This document shows, piece by piece, positions 11,260-22,860 of a stretch of DNA of 64,000 bases. Within the stretch, counting starts at the first letter, position 1, and every line of letters starts with the position of its first letter. A program made the translations under genes and the position numbers. The DNA lies in assembly GCF_008831285.2 (NCBI RefSeq), contig NC_045147.1, positions 12,812,854 to 12,876,853 of the forward strand, read 5' to 3'. Origin of the DNA: Nymphaea colorata (taxonomy: Eukaryota > Streptophyta > Magnoliopsida > Nymphaeales > Nymphaeaceae). A model generated the notes under the pieces. That model did not search any database and was not told the DNA's origin. It saw nothing but the letters and a program-made list of their open reading frames with translations.

Positions 11260-14200
11260 ATGGCAAACTCAACTTCTTCGTCAACCCAATGGAACGCGAT
11301 CGCTGTGCTTGCCTTTATCACACTTAACAGAGACAATTATCTGCTATGGAGCAGTCAACTAGAATAGGTCATGGAGTCCCAAGAACTTGTACAGTTCATT
11401 GACAGGACATTTCCTCCTCCTCCAGAGACTATTGCGAAGGATGGCAAGAGTGAAGCTAATACAGATTTTGCTGTCTAGAAGAGATCTGATCGTCTAGCTT
11501 TAAGCTAGATCAAAGCCACAGTTTTAGAATCTGTCCTGAGACAGATTGTGTCCAGCAAATTAGCACAAGAAGCATAGAAAATGCTGAAAAAGTCTTTCAG
11601 CTCTCAATCACCATTGAGAATAATGCTGCTAAGGAAGGAACTGCATTTCATTCAAAAAGGAAATATGGATATGCCAACCTATCTGGAATGGATCAAGTTC
11701 CTTGCAGACATGTTAGCTGTGGTGGGACTGGACATGGACGATAGTGATCTTGTTCAAATCACGATGAATGATTTGCCTATTAAATATGAATACTTTATTA
11801 CTCTCATTAGTGCTAACTTTTCAAATGCCTCAATTACATTTCCCGAGTTATTCGATCTCCTCCTCATGCAAGAGAAGAGACTCAAGATGCTCAAGTCGTC
11901 AATGTCTGATTTTAACATACCCGTTCAAGCATTACCGCAGGCTTAAAATCAGGTTGCCTATAATTCATTTCGAGGATGCGGTATTGGTCGAGACAATTTC
12001 ATGTCTCAGCAAGGAGGTCGATTCCAAGGACGAGGAAATCGAACATATGTTCAACCTCAAACACAACACAAAAATCCAAACAAGAATATGGGAAATGGAA
12101 ATCATTCTCGTACTGTCATAACGTGCCAATATTGTGGGCGAAAGGGGCATTCGGCAAGAACGTGTTATGATATTCCGCGTGCATTTTTAGCTATGAATTT
12201 GCAGGAATCTTCGAGTGAATATTGGTATCCTGACTCAAGAGCTACCAATCACATTGTCAACAATGATGAGATGATGCAAAACAAAACATCGTATGATGGG
12301 GCGGACAACATCATGATCCGTAATTGTTCAAGTCTTCCTATTAAGCATACAGAAAATATATTAGTTAATTCTGTAGAGACTTCATTTCATCTTACTAATG
12401 CGCTGCATGCCCCTAAAATGGCTCATATTCTTTTATCAGTGGAAAAATTTACGTCTGAAAATGACTGCATTTTTTAATTCTCACTGCATGATTTTGTTAT
12501 TAAGGATCGACATACGGGCAGGGTTCTTCTTCGAGGACCAAAGATGAGTAACGGGCTCTACCCCATCAAGGCGGTCCGATCGAACATGAATTCATTTTCA
12601 ACCAAAGGAGTAGTGTTTAGTTGCTGGTTTTCAGCAGACGTCAACAGCCTTTCAACATCATTTGATCTATGGCATCGGTGGCTTGGTCATGCAAACAAGA
12701 AGATTGTTAGTTTTTTTTATCTTTTTTCAAATTCTAGTCGATTAATCTCAATAAACTCTCCTATTTCAAAAGGAGTTCGTCAGTCTTGTCTTCTGGGAAA
12801 GGCGCATAAACAACCCTTTCCAATTTCTGATTTTCATGCATCACGACCTCTTGAAATGCTTCATATGGACGTATGGGGACCTGCCCCTATTCTCTCTTGA
12901 GATGGTTTCAAGATTTTTCTGCTCATTGTTGACAACTGCTCTAGATTTTCATGGCTGTTTCCTCTTAAAGCTAAGTCTGAAGTTGTTTCATGTTTCAAGA
13001 ATTTCAAGCTCTTGGTTGAAAAGCAATGAAATGTTCACATATGTTCCATTCAATCTGATAATGGCAAAGAATTTGTGAACTCTGAATTGGCCTTATTCTG
13101 TGAAGCACATGGGATCTTTCATCAGTTTTATTGTCCCAACACTCGAGAACAAAATGGTATAGTTGAACGAAAAAATCATCATGTCGTTGAAACTGAATTA
13201 AGCATGCTTTATGATGCTGGTTTATCATATACTTTCTGGGTTGATCCATTCCATACTGCTGTTTATATTATCAATCGATTACCAACACTGAAATTACAGC
13301 ACAAGTCACCCTTTTGTATGCTTTTTCAAAAGCATCTAGAATATGCACATTTTCGGGTTTTTGAGATCACATGTTATCCATTATTGACGCCCATGAAGAT
13401 TCAAAATTCCAGCCCAAGGCTACTCCATGCATTTTTCTCGGTTATGCTAGTCATCATAAGGGGTATCTATGCTATGACAATGACAAGAGCCATCGCTGTA
13501 TCATTATATTTCAGCGTGTTATTTTTTATGAGAATCATACAAGCAAGCCCAATCATCATTCAAATATTTCATATACTATTTTATCTCATTGGTTTCCCAA
13601 CACACCCAACGCTCCTTCCACCAATCATGTCGTTCCAACACAGCCAGCATCACCCTCGTCATATACTGTCACCTCCAACAGCTGGATCTTCATCATCTGT
13701 TATGGGTTCTTCTCCTGAGCATATCAGCTTGCCCATCCATGCGACTGATCAGCCTACGTTAGTGGAGCCTACCGAAGGTCTTACTCCCACCATAACCCTG
13801 GCACCCTCCTCGCTGGATGAGCCTTCATTGCCGGTCATCGCTACTGACGTTGCAGCCCCTCAAGTTGATCCTCTCACTCGTCCTCAAGGTCACTCTCACC
13901 CGATGCTCACTCGCTCTATGACTGGCTCGTTAAAAACCAAAGTATTTTCTGCCATCCATACGTAAGAGGAACCAGGGACGTCCAAAGAGGCTGCTCGTTT
14001 CGAGTGTTCGCGTTAAGTTATGCAGTCCAAGTTTTCTGCATTGCAGAAAAACAAAACATGGCATCTTGTCCCGCCTCAACCTAATCTCAACATTATCAGT
14101 TCCAAATGGGTGTATAAAATCAAGCATCACCCTGATGGCTCTATTTTTCGGCATAAGGCTCGACTTGTTGCCCGGGGATTTCTTCAGACGGCTGGTATTG

Positions 14201-15480
14201 TCTATCAAGAAACTTTTAGTCTTACCGTCAAACCAACCACTATCTGAGTGCTTCTCTCTTTAGCTGTTCACTTTGGCTGGTCCTTATGCCAACGTGATTT
14301 TGATAATGCCTTCCTCAATTGATATCTTTTTGAAGACGTCTATATGGTTCAACTGGAGGGGTTTCAAGATGCCACCTTTCCTCATTACATATGCAAGTTA
14401 AACAAAGCATTGAATGGCCTCAAGCAGGCCCCTCGTGCATGGTATCATCGCTTGAGTTGCTTCCTTCGTGACATTGGTTTTGTTGCTTCTTAGTTTGATG
14501 CATTCTTGTTCATTTACTCCCACAATGATCATCAACTATATCTTCTCGTATACGTTGATGATATGATTGTCACGTGATCAGTGCCATCCCTTATTTCTCA
14601 TGTTATTAAACGGCTTGGGTCTGCCTTTTCTGTCAAGGATCTTGGTCCTCTCACCTATTTACTAGGCATTGAAGTCCAGCGACGACCCGGGGGAATATGT
14701 CTGAGCCAACATCCCTACATTACTAGCATCCTTCACAAACCTCAAATGGATAGTGCCAAATCCACGAACTCTCCCATGGTAATCCCTAAACATCTCCCAA
14801 CCACTGATGATTCCTTTTGGGATCCCACATTATAACAGAGCATGATAGGTGCATTACAATATGTCACCTTAACACGTCCAAATATTGCATTTGTTGTAAA
14901 TCAAGCCTGTCAATTCATACACTCTCCAAAGACTATTCATTAGGTGATGGTTAAAAGAAGTATTTGAAAGGAATAGTCATTATGCTCTTCGCTTGACTCG
15001 ATCATCGTCTTTGCAATTGAGTATCTATGCCGATGCAGACTAGGCTGACAGTCTAGAAGATCGAAAGTCGACAGGTGGTTTTGTTGCTCTTCTAGGAAAT
15101 AACATCGTCTCGTGGGCTTCTAGAAAACAAAGAACAGTAGCTAGGTCCATCACTGAAGCCGAACACAAGTCCCTAGCCTGTGCTATTGCAGAGATACTAT
15201 GGTTAAAATCTCTTCTCAAAGAGATACATGTTTCATTATCAGCTACACCAATTTTATGGTGTGATAATATCGAAGCCCTATATTTAGCATCAAATCCTGT
15301 ATTTCATGCTCACACTAAACATGTCCAAATTGATTTTCATTTCTTTAGAGATCACATCAATAAGGGAGAGATCCAAGTAAATTTTATTCAAACTAAAGAG
15401 CAATTAGCAGATGGGATGATGAAAGCTCTTGGAGGAACAAGGTTCCAAGATTTTAAGAACAATCTCAACATGGTGGAGCC
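11260..15480 (+). pseudogene. Copia-2 gag-pol, multiply disrupted
   Basis: Gag starts at ATG 11260 (MANSTSSSTQW) and stops after about 35 codons, then resumes; the CCHC knuckle is CQYCGRKGHSARTC (about 12124-12165). The protease site reads DSRATNHIV (about 12232), so the essential DSGA glycine is replaced by arginine. Integrase is at about 12660-13400 (HRWLGHANKK; NTREQNGIVERK). RT is at 14020-14580 with an intact YVDDMIV, immediately followed by a stop (14574-14576). RNase H (about 15010-15470) has a TAG where IYADADW requires tryptophan. The many independent stops mark an old copy. Confidence 0.9.
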
Positions 15481-15501
15481 GCCGTTCAGATTGCAGGAGG
15501 C

Positions 15502-15741
15502 TGTTAAGGAAAGAGTTTGAATTTTGAAATCCTAGAAATCTGCAAGAGATAAAAATGTATCAGTATCTATTAATTTGGGATTGGCTTCTACGTTCTTATC
15601 TCCTTGCCTTATTTGTTGTAACATCATTCTCTTGTACTCTATAATTACTTTGTATTTTCAACAATAGCAATACACGTGAGATTCTACTTTTGAATCCTCC
15701 TTCTCTCTCTCGTTCCCTCTCAATTCTCACGAGCTCTTTCA
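15502..15741 (+). repeat. 3' LTR of Copia-2
   Basis: It starts TGTTAAGGAAG after the purine-rich tract near 15490 and ends CTCTTTCA, followed by the pseudogene sequence GCTGGCATTG. Confidence 0.93.
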
Positions 15742-16129
15742 GCTGGCATTGAAGAATCCTGCCAGGGAAGGACCCCTTTAGGTTATTGTGGGAGAGGTTG
15801 ATGTAGTGAAGGTGAAAGGGCAGAATTTCAAGAGATAGAGGGGTGCGAGGTTGGGGCAGGATTGGAGATTGATTTCAGGGAAAACTGAACTGCAATCTAG
15901 GTTACGTGAGTATTGCACAGCTAGTTGGAGACCACCATGGATTGGTAGGTGTCCAAAATGTCCATGTAGGACAAACTAAAGAGATTGCATCATCTGAGAG
16001 ATATGGAGTTTTCATGGCAATTACTTGTGATGGTGGCATTGAAATCAAGAGGGGCCTCTTGGGCTATGTTATCTAAGAGAGAGGAGGAGAACCAAATGGA
16101 TGTGGAGTTACAGTGCAGAACATGAGAAA

Positions 16130-17289
16130 AAGGAGAACCAAAGAATTTGCATCATGGAGAGAAAGAGAGACATGTCTTTTATTCAACATTTTAAACCCCA
16201 AAAGCCGTTGGGAAACAAAACAACATACAAAGAAAACGCAACATCCTAGATTGAAACTCTATTTAAATTGGAAAACTCTATCCAACAACAAAACCTAAGA
16301 ATTATGTTGGCGGTCCAACCCCTCACACAACTAAAATTCCAAACATCAATTGAAGCGAAGGTAGTTATATATGTGTATATAATTTCATGTGCCATTTTAA
16401 TAATGACAAAAAATTGTTTTTGATTAATACAAAAATGAACCTTTTGTAGGGACAAAAAAAGAAATCACAAAAAAAAGATTTGAGAATTTGCTAAAGATAA
16501 AATTTGCCAGTCCGTATATACATATAGTTATTACCAATATACTTCTTTAAGTAGTAAAAAAATGTTTTCGTTTTTTTACCCTGCTCATAACGTTATTTCA
16601 TTATCTCATAAATATTTTATTATCTCATAAACATTATCTCATACTTATGTTTAGCGTTATCCATAAATTCATCCATTATTTTATTATTTCATAAATATTT
16701 TATGATCTCATACTTATGTTTCATGTTATCATCTCATTGTTCTATAAATTTTTTGTTATTTCATAAACATTATCTCATACTTATGTTTAGTGTTATCTCA
16801 AACATCCATTTGTCCGTTATCTCATTATCTCATAATCTTTTGTTATTCCATATTCATAATTATTTGTTTTTCATACACATTTGTTATCTCACGCACACAC
16901 ATATACAATGTTTGAGCACTAAAATAAATATACATATTGATAATAGGATCAACATCCGACATAGGCTCGTTACACATATGAAACGACGTATAGAACTCTC
17001 TTTCTAATCAAAGCTAGTTATGTGCACGGTCCTAGGTATGAAAAAATTATGCACATAGTGTGTAGCGACCAAAATACTCCCATTAAAATAACAATATGAA
17101 AATTTTCCAAACTACCCATTATTTTATAAAAAAATTTCGAACCTACCCTCCACCGCCATTGCTGCATTCTTGTTGTGTGCTCGCCCAACTCGACATGAAC
17201 TCCAATTGCAGAACATCAAGATGTGGCTGCCTCTAGATAATGTCATTCCACAGGCCGTGTTGTGAATAGCCGGTACCTCCATAGCCGCC
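16130..17289. other. Duplicated non-coding block (start of block D), copy A
   Basis: This stretch is colinear with 45020-46190 and 56310-57320. It contains a short conserved region (16190-16480), a TTATCTCATA-rich degenerate array (16570-16880) and a conserved stretch around 17010-17289 starting GTTATGTGC. No credible protein is visible. On the minus strand the 17170-17289 part shows short open runs in all three copies, but I recognise no domain. Confidence 0.6.
16570..16910. repeat. Degenerate TTATCTCATA-rich tandem array, copy A1
   Basis: Imperfect repeats of phrases such as CATTATCTCATACTTATG and TTTAGCGTTATC recur about every 65-90 bp. Related arrays are at 19370-19680, 45515-45830, 56690-56960 and 58230-58580. 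Confidence 0.75.
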
Positions 17290-17294
17290 TGTCC

Positions 17295-17551
17295 TGTTAG
17301 ATGTTACACAAATATCGGATCAGAATCAACAACACCGTGATTTCAGGAAACAAATTGGGCTGTGATTCTCTATCTTGCCTTATCCATTATTCTGCTGTAC
17401 ATACGACTAAATAGAAAGGATAAGCATTCAATTTTGTATAAATACCTTACGTTGGGTAAAGATTTTAATCTGGAATGAAGAATTATTTTCGTCTTCACTC
17501 TTTCCCTCTCTCTTGCTTTCTTACCCCTTTCCTTCTCTCTACCATTTAACA
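17295..17551 (+). repeat. 5' LTR of Copia-3
   Basis: It has TGTTAGATGTTAC...TTTAACA ends and a TATAAATACC motif (about 17437-17446) that could serve as the promoter TATA box. It is very similar to the 3' LTR. Confidence 0.94.
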
Positions 17552-17586
17552 TGGTATCAGAGCCAAAGGGATTATAAGTCTCAACC

Positions 17587-18482
17587 GTGGCAGAAACCCA
17601 AGGAGCTGTTGAATCCTCGTCAAGATCAGAAACCACTGCCCAAGATGACAGTCTGTTTTATTTGCACCACTCTGACAATCTCGGTGCCTGTTTTGTTTCT
17701 CAACCTCTCACTGGCGACAACTATGAAACATAGAGTCCTGCCATAACCATGGCTCTCTTAACAAAGAATAAGATGGGTTTCGTCGACAGCTCCATACCAA
17801 AGCCTACATCCCCGGCATCATTAATTGGACGGCTCGTTTATCTTACCATCACACGGCCTGACATCCTACACAGTGTCCAATTACTAAGTCAGTTCATGTC
17901 GCAAACTAGGAACATGCATCTGGACGCAGCCTTTCGAATTCTTCGGTATATCAAATCCACGCCAAGCTTTGGTATACTTTTATCTTCATCTAGTAAGATT
18001 TGTGTCAAAGCTTATTGTGACTCAGATTGGGCCGCCTGCCTAATGACGCGAAGATCCACTTCAGGCTTTTACGCCTTTATTGGAGAGAATCCAATATCAT
18101 GGAAGGTAAAGAAGCAAACCACCTTTTCCATGTCATCAGCAGAAGCTGAGTACAGGTCAATGGCCCTAAGACATGCGAAATGATTTGGATAAAGTATTTG
18201 TTAAGCGATCTTGGATTCAAACATCAAGAACCAATGGAATTATATTGCGACAATTTGGCAACACTTCACATATCCTCAAATCATGTATTTCATGAGAGAA
18301 CCAAACATGCAGAAATTGATTGCCATGTTATAAGGGAGAGGATTCAGAATGGAGACATTTGTACCAAACATGTGGAGACCCAAAATCAAGTTGCTGACAT
18401 TTTCACTAAGGTGTTAGGAAAAGATGCATTCATCAAATTAAGAAGCAAGTTGGGCCTCCTAGATCCTAGAGTGCCAACTTGA
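17587..18482 (+). pseudogene. Copia-3 gag/RT-RNase H deletion fusion
   Basis: The gag N-terminus (YLHHSDNLGACFVSQPLTGDNY, typical of Retrotran_gag_3) begins near 17660 and is cut by a TAG at about 17731. From ATG 17749 the frame continues gag (MALLTKNKMGFVDSSIPKP) and passes in frame into the RT C-terminal region (LIGRLVYLTITRPDI, about 17825) and RNase H (AYCDSDWAACLMTRRSTSGF, SSAEAEYRSMA). A one-base shift near 18180 moves the last part (YCDNLATLHI...QVADIFTK) into another frame up to 18482. No catalytic RT core or integrase remains. Confidence 0.9.
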
Positions 18483-18489
18483 GGGGGAG

Positions 18490-18745
18490 TGTTAGGTGTT
18501 ACACAAGTATCGGATCTGAATCAGCAACACCATGATTTCAGGAAACAAATTGGGCCGTGATTCTCTATCTTGCCTTATCCATTATCTTGCAGTACATACG
18601 AGTAAATAGAAAGGATAAACATTCAATTTTGTATAAATACCTTATGTTGGGTAAAGTTTTCAATATGGAATGAAAAATTATTTCCGTCTTCACTCTTTCC
18701 CTCTCTCTTGTGTCTTACCCTTTTCCTTCTCTCTGCCATTCAACA
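18490..18745 (+). repeat. 3' LTR of Copia-3
   Basis: It has TGTTAGGTGTTAC...TTCAACA ends and follows the polypurine tract. At 256 bp it is almost the same length as the 257-bp 5' LTR. Confidence 0.94.
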
Positions 18746-18750
18746 TGTCC

Positions 18751-19870
18751 TCGTTGCAAGGTTTCTAGTCAGTGGGCCCATGATGATATCTAATGATAGA
18801 TCCACTTCTGACCTTACCCTTGCTTGATGCCAGGACGCAATCTGCAGGCTCTTGCGGCTTCCGAATCCTTGTCAACCTTCGAGTGGCGTGAGGGTGGGAG
18901 TCCGGTACTCCTTGGAAGGGGGCGTTTTTTATGGGGGCATAGGCAGCCACGAGTCGGCGGTCCCGAAGAAGCATGTCGACAGCTTGTGCTTAGCATTCTA
19001 GAAGAACGATGTCATGCAGCTTCAAGAAGTCCCGACATCGCCAGCATCTGAGGCATCAACATCGCCCGCGCATTGACATTAGTTGCGGACCACACGTGAA
19101 CTGAAGGCTGTAGTGCATAAGTGATATGTGGCAGCATGTGCACGTCATTCGAGACACTACCTAGAGATTAAGAAGCTGATGGTGAGGCAACATCAAATTT
19201 TGTGAGTTATTTTAATAATAACAAAAAATATTTATAATTAATATAATTTTAATAATAAGACAAAATATTTATAATGGACAAAAAAGAACCATAAAAAAGG
19301 TAAAATTTATTAGTTCATACATGCCTGTTGTTACGATCAATATACCTATTTAAATAATAAATTTTGTTTCTTTCATTATCTCATCAATATTTTGTTATCT
19401 TATAAACATTTTTTCATACTTATGTTTAACGTTATCTCATACATCCATTTGTTTTCTTATTATCTCATGTTTATGTTATGTTTAGTGTTATGTCATACAT
19501 CTGTCCGTCATCTCATTATTTTCTAAATCTTTTGCTATCTTGTAAGCATGATCTCATACTTATGTTTAGCGTTATCTCATACATTTGTCTGTTTGTTATC
19601 TCATTGTCTCATAAATCTTTTGTTATCTCATAAACATTATCACATACTTATTTGTTATCTCACGTACATGCATATATAATGTTTGAACATAAAAGTAAAT
19701 GTATATATTGGTAGTAGAGTTCACATCCAGCATACATTCGTTACATTCACGAAAGCGGCATACAAAACTTGCTCTAGTGGCAAAAAAGAATGAGAGAAAG
19801 AGAGGGAGAAAGGGAGAGTTGCCTAAACGAATTCAAAGAATTTGAAAGTTTGGAAAGTGCAGTTTCAAAC
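18751..19870. other. Duplicated block D (continued), copy A, with AT-rich array
   Basis: The stretch continues block D after the Copia-3 insertion and matches 57340-58740. Copy A lacks roughly 250 bp that copies B and C have after GATGCC (about 18828). It includes a second TTATCTCATA-type array (19370-19680). I see no supported gene. Confidence 0.55.
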
Positions 19871-20260
19871 AGTCACCGTCAAGAAAACAAGTAGGATTGC
19901 GGCCTATTTATGGTTGCAATTAATGGACCAGCTTTAATTGGCCATCAAATTCAAGACGAACCATTGTTTTCACATCTGAATGGTGAAGATAGGTTCGGGT
20001 CACAGCTTTTATATTTGATAATGCAGATATAATGTAACGCCTTAGACTGCAAGTATTTTTCGAGCTCATATCTTTACATTTTTGAGCTGCTTGTTATAAG
20101 TTGCTAATTGTAGTGGTCAACTTTCTCATGGATTGGAGTATTTAGATGAGACGTGTATAAATAGATAGAGCTCGTGATCAGCTCTCCAATGATACTATGT
20201 TGAAATTGGGTTATGCGTGGCGAAGAACTGGTATGTAGAAGTTTGAGTTCTTTAGAGAAT
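19870..20260. other. Duplicated block E, copy A, unidentified
   Basis: It is closely similar to 58770-59215. In copy C the + strand keeps an open run (58751-58972) with NGSALIGLQIQDGPLFSHLNGEDRF; in copy A the same run is broken by stops. I recognise no family. A decayed exon is possible, but chance openness in about 220 bp is not excluded. Confidence 0.45.
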
Positions 20261-20574
20261 TAAAGAAATGTCTAATACCCTTAGGAATTTAACTACAAGT
20301 TAGTAGGTGAATTAACAATTTGGTTAATTAAGAGATTAGTGATCCTAAATAAGATTGAAATATGCTTAATTATGAGTTAAATATAGATTAACCTTAATAT
20401 AGTGAATATTGGTGATGTGCACCTAATTTCAGTCATACCCATAACATTTAGTATAAAAGAGTTCAATATCAACACCCGTACTTTTTCAATAAAAAATATT
20501 AATTTAAAGTCTCGTTTTTCAAATTCAAAGTTGTGTATTGGGAAAACTTAAGGGGGCGACATACCCAAAGTCAA

Positions 20575-21290
20575 GCTTTACGCATGTATCAAATTCAAAG
20601 TTGTATATTTATGACTTCAACAGGAAACTATGTCTGCTGCCTCTTACTTCGCAGAAAAGAAAGCTTTAAGGGATGAACTAAGTTCCTATTCGACCGTACT
20701 CGATGTTCTTGTGGTGCAATGAAGATTTACCTCAATCATCTAGTTCATTTTTTAATGGGATCTATCTTTTAGAAAAATGACAAAACTAAAAGAATGGTCA
20801 TAGAAAAGCCTTGTTTTTCAAAAAAAAAAAAGTTTTATAGTTCAAAAATAGGTCAGCCATATAAAACTACAAAAAGGCCCACTTTTTTGAGGAAGATGAC
20901 AACGAAAAGAAACTAAAAAAAAAACGAAAACACGTTTCTTTTATGATTTTTTGGGCCTTTTTTTTTTGCATTTTCTATTGATGTACTTTTCATTTTCACG
21001 CTTTTTGAATTTTATATTAGCAATGTTCTAGCTTTCAAACTTTTTAAAATTTGATGAAATTTTATTCGAAAAAAAACAATTTTACCTTATTATACCCATA
21101 AAAAACATCACCATTTAAAACCTAAAAAAGATATTTGTGATTAAGCTTAAAACTAATACCATCAGATCAAGTGTAAATTCTTAAATTCAAATCTGATCTG
21201 ATTTCTTAATTAAATGTCAATGTTTTTCCTATCTGACCTTTTTTAAGTATTTCACTTCGATGTTCAATACAAATCCATCCATTGACACCC
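20575..21290 (+). pseudogene. Copia gag relic and flanking repeat (block F), copy A
   Basis: On the + strand about 20625-20700 reads MSAASYFAEKKALRDELSSY, a motif of copia-type gag (UBN2/Retrotran_gag family), followed by stops. The block through 21290 matches 48240-48910, upstream of CYP89A-3. No LTR is recognisable. Confidence 0.6.
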
Positions 21291-21373
21291 CTAACTAATA
21301 TGTGGTCCTGTTAGAGTCGTCTATAATAAGTTTTCCATTTTATTGACAAGGGAAACCACAATGAGCCAAGAAA

Positions 21374-21374
<1 letters not shown>

Positions 21375-21447
<73 letters not shown>
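21375..21447. repeat. (CT)n(AT)n microsatellite
   Basis: A CT run changes directly into an AT run of more than 40 bp. Confidence 0.97.
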
Positions 21448-21449
<2 letters not shown>

Positions 21450-21451
<2 letters not shown>

Positions 21452-22860
21452 CTGAACGATATAAATTTCTCTATGCATTAACTTGTTGTTAACTGAGCTC
21501 ACTATGCCTTAGAAGTTCCAAAGGAAATAAGCAAATTTTAAAATAATCCAGCATAAAAATTGCTGTCATATTGGTCAACAAATAAAAAGCCCAGTTGAAG
21601 TAACAAGAAATATAAAAATGGTGGGGCATAGTGAGTGCTCACTCATGTGCTTGCAATAAGTATCACCAAAGAAGATGGATGGTATTTTTGAATTTTTTTA
21701 TAAAATAATGATCATTTTAGACTTTTTCAAACTTTTCACAATCCTTTTTTATCCTTTTAAAAAGTTTTTTTTAAATTTTTAATGGGGGTGTTTTGGTCAT
21801 TGCATAGCCTGTTGTGGCCCCCAATAAGGGACCATATGTTAAGGCTAGAACAAAGCAAAAGATCCCTGATAGTTAAATGGAAGAACCTTCTACATGGGTG
21901 AAAATGAAACTAGACAAATTTTACTTTGTAAAATTATATTAAAATGCTAGAACATGTGTTCCCATGTTAACAGCATAGCCTAGTTAGATTTACTTATAAA
22001 TTTAAAATATAGAGACCTCAGATCTTCATTAAGGCGAGTCCGTTTTTAGCTGAGAACTAGCACAACGCAAGATGCAGGTGAGTTCACAAGGTTAATCGCT
22101 CGTTTTTAGAGAGCAAGAAGGTAATTTTTCACTAATGTAACAGTGAACTTTACAGAAACTAACTTTTCAATCCTTTTAACTGACCAAGAACTAACATTCT
22201 CGTGTTTTAAAGATTAACATAGAAAACTGAGCTTAGCTTTAGAGGATGAAAAACTTCTTTAATTTTTATATTCGTTTCTCAAGGTGAGATTGGACTTTTC
22301 ATATATGTAGATATTGAAGCCAGTCACCTCTATAAAAAGAACAGATGATAGTTTTTATTTTAAGTTGCTAAAAACGTCCCAAAAAGTGTAGTAAGACAGT
22401 CAATTCTTTGACTATGGATTCTCGTGATGGAATGTTTTTCTTTTTAGGATAGCTTTTAACGACATGCCACAGGATGAATTTTATTGGGCAGCTGGATGGA
22501 GTGAAACACACACACGCACGCACGCACGCACGCATTTGACGTCTCTTTCAAGCTGTTTAATAATTTAGCTCAAACACTTGAGGGCTGGGGAGACAATGAC
22601 AAAGTTGGGGGCTTGTTATAATTCAATTCATTTACGGAGTTGAGTTTGCATAATAAATAATCGTTAATTTCGTCTCGGGTCTCTTGGTTCCTCAGAAAAA
22701 TATTAACACGAAATAAGTTTTCTAAGCTCTTCTGCCACTTGGAGAAAAGTGGCCAAACATTGGGTAACCATTAAGTTGTTGAAACGCGTTTATGTCCATA
22801 AATTTCTTTAATATCTGATCGCGTTAATCCATGTCCATCACTGTATGATGTCACAATTCA
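21450..22860. other. Region upstream of CYP89A-1, partly duplicated
   Basis: 21450-22130 is AT-rich with no feature I can support. 22130-22860 matches 28456-29510 upstream of CYP89A-2 (shared CAGTGAACTTTACAGAAAC, GGGCAGCTGGATGGAGTG and a CACGCACG-type microsatellite at about 22507-22535). No ORF of interest is present. Confidence 0.6.

Larger units (their letters stand above)
10985..15741 (+). mobile_element. Ty1/copia retrotransposon Copia-2, full length, degenerate
   Basis: LTRs at 10985-11221 and 15502-15741 flank a copia-order polyprotein. The flanks join the LRR pseudogene copy A exactly where copies B and C read GATCTGCTGGCATTGGA. The 5-bp target duplication is decayed (ATTGG at 10980-10984, GCTGG at 15742-15746). 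The primer-binding site is TCGTATCAGAGCC (11222-11234), one base off the consensus. It lies only 137 bp from Copia-1, in the same host fragment. Confidence 0.93.
5140..16130 (-). pseudogene. LRR receptor-like kinase pseudogene, copy A, split by two Copia elements
   Basis: Three pieces (5140-5968, 10843-10984, 15742-about 16130) rejoin in the order seen in copies B (40965-45030) and C (52335-56310). On the minus strand they read as a hydrophobic N-terminus with AQEAPLDFNATITSN (about 16030-16080), an LRR segment with an LDLSHNNLVGYLP-type repeat (clearest in copy B), a transmembrane-like stretch (about 5850-5910), then a kinase N-lobe start (FTPTMIEAATKLFAIENYVG, about 5710-5770) and VEECKTLVQVQHTNMVQVL (about 5550-5610). 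The layout resembles plant LRR receptor kinases, perhaps the BIR/At1g27190-like group, but no full catalytic domain is present. Stops and frameshifts occur throughout. Unlike copies B and C it carries no LINE, so it preserves the pre-insertion sequence. Confidence 0.6.
17295..18745 (+). mobile_element. Deleted Ty1/copia element Copia-3 with intact LTRs
   Basis: LTRs 17295-17551 and 18490-18745 flank only about 940 bp. A perfect 5-bp target duplication TGTCC (17290-17294 and 18746-18750), a perfect primer-binding site TGGTATCAGAGCC (17552-17564) and a polypurine tract GAGGGGGAG (18481-18489) are all kept. The inside retains the gag N-terminus joined directly to the RT C-terminus and RNase H, so most of gag, protease, integrase and RT has been lost. 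It is inserted in block D; the empty site is seen at about 46200 and 57320. Confidence 0.95.
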
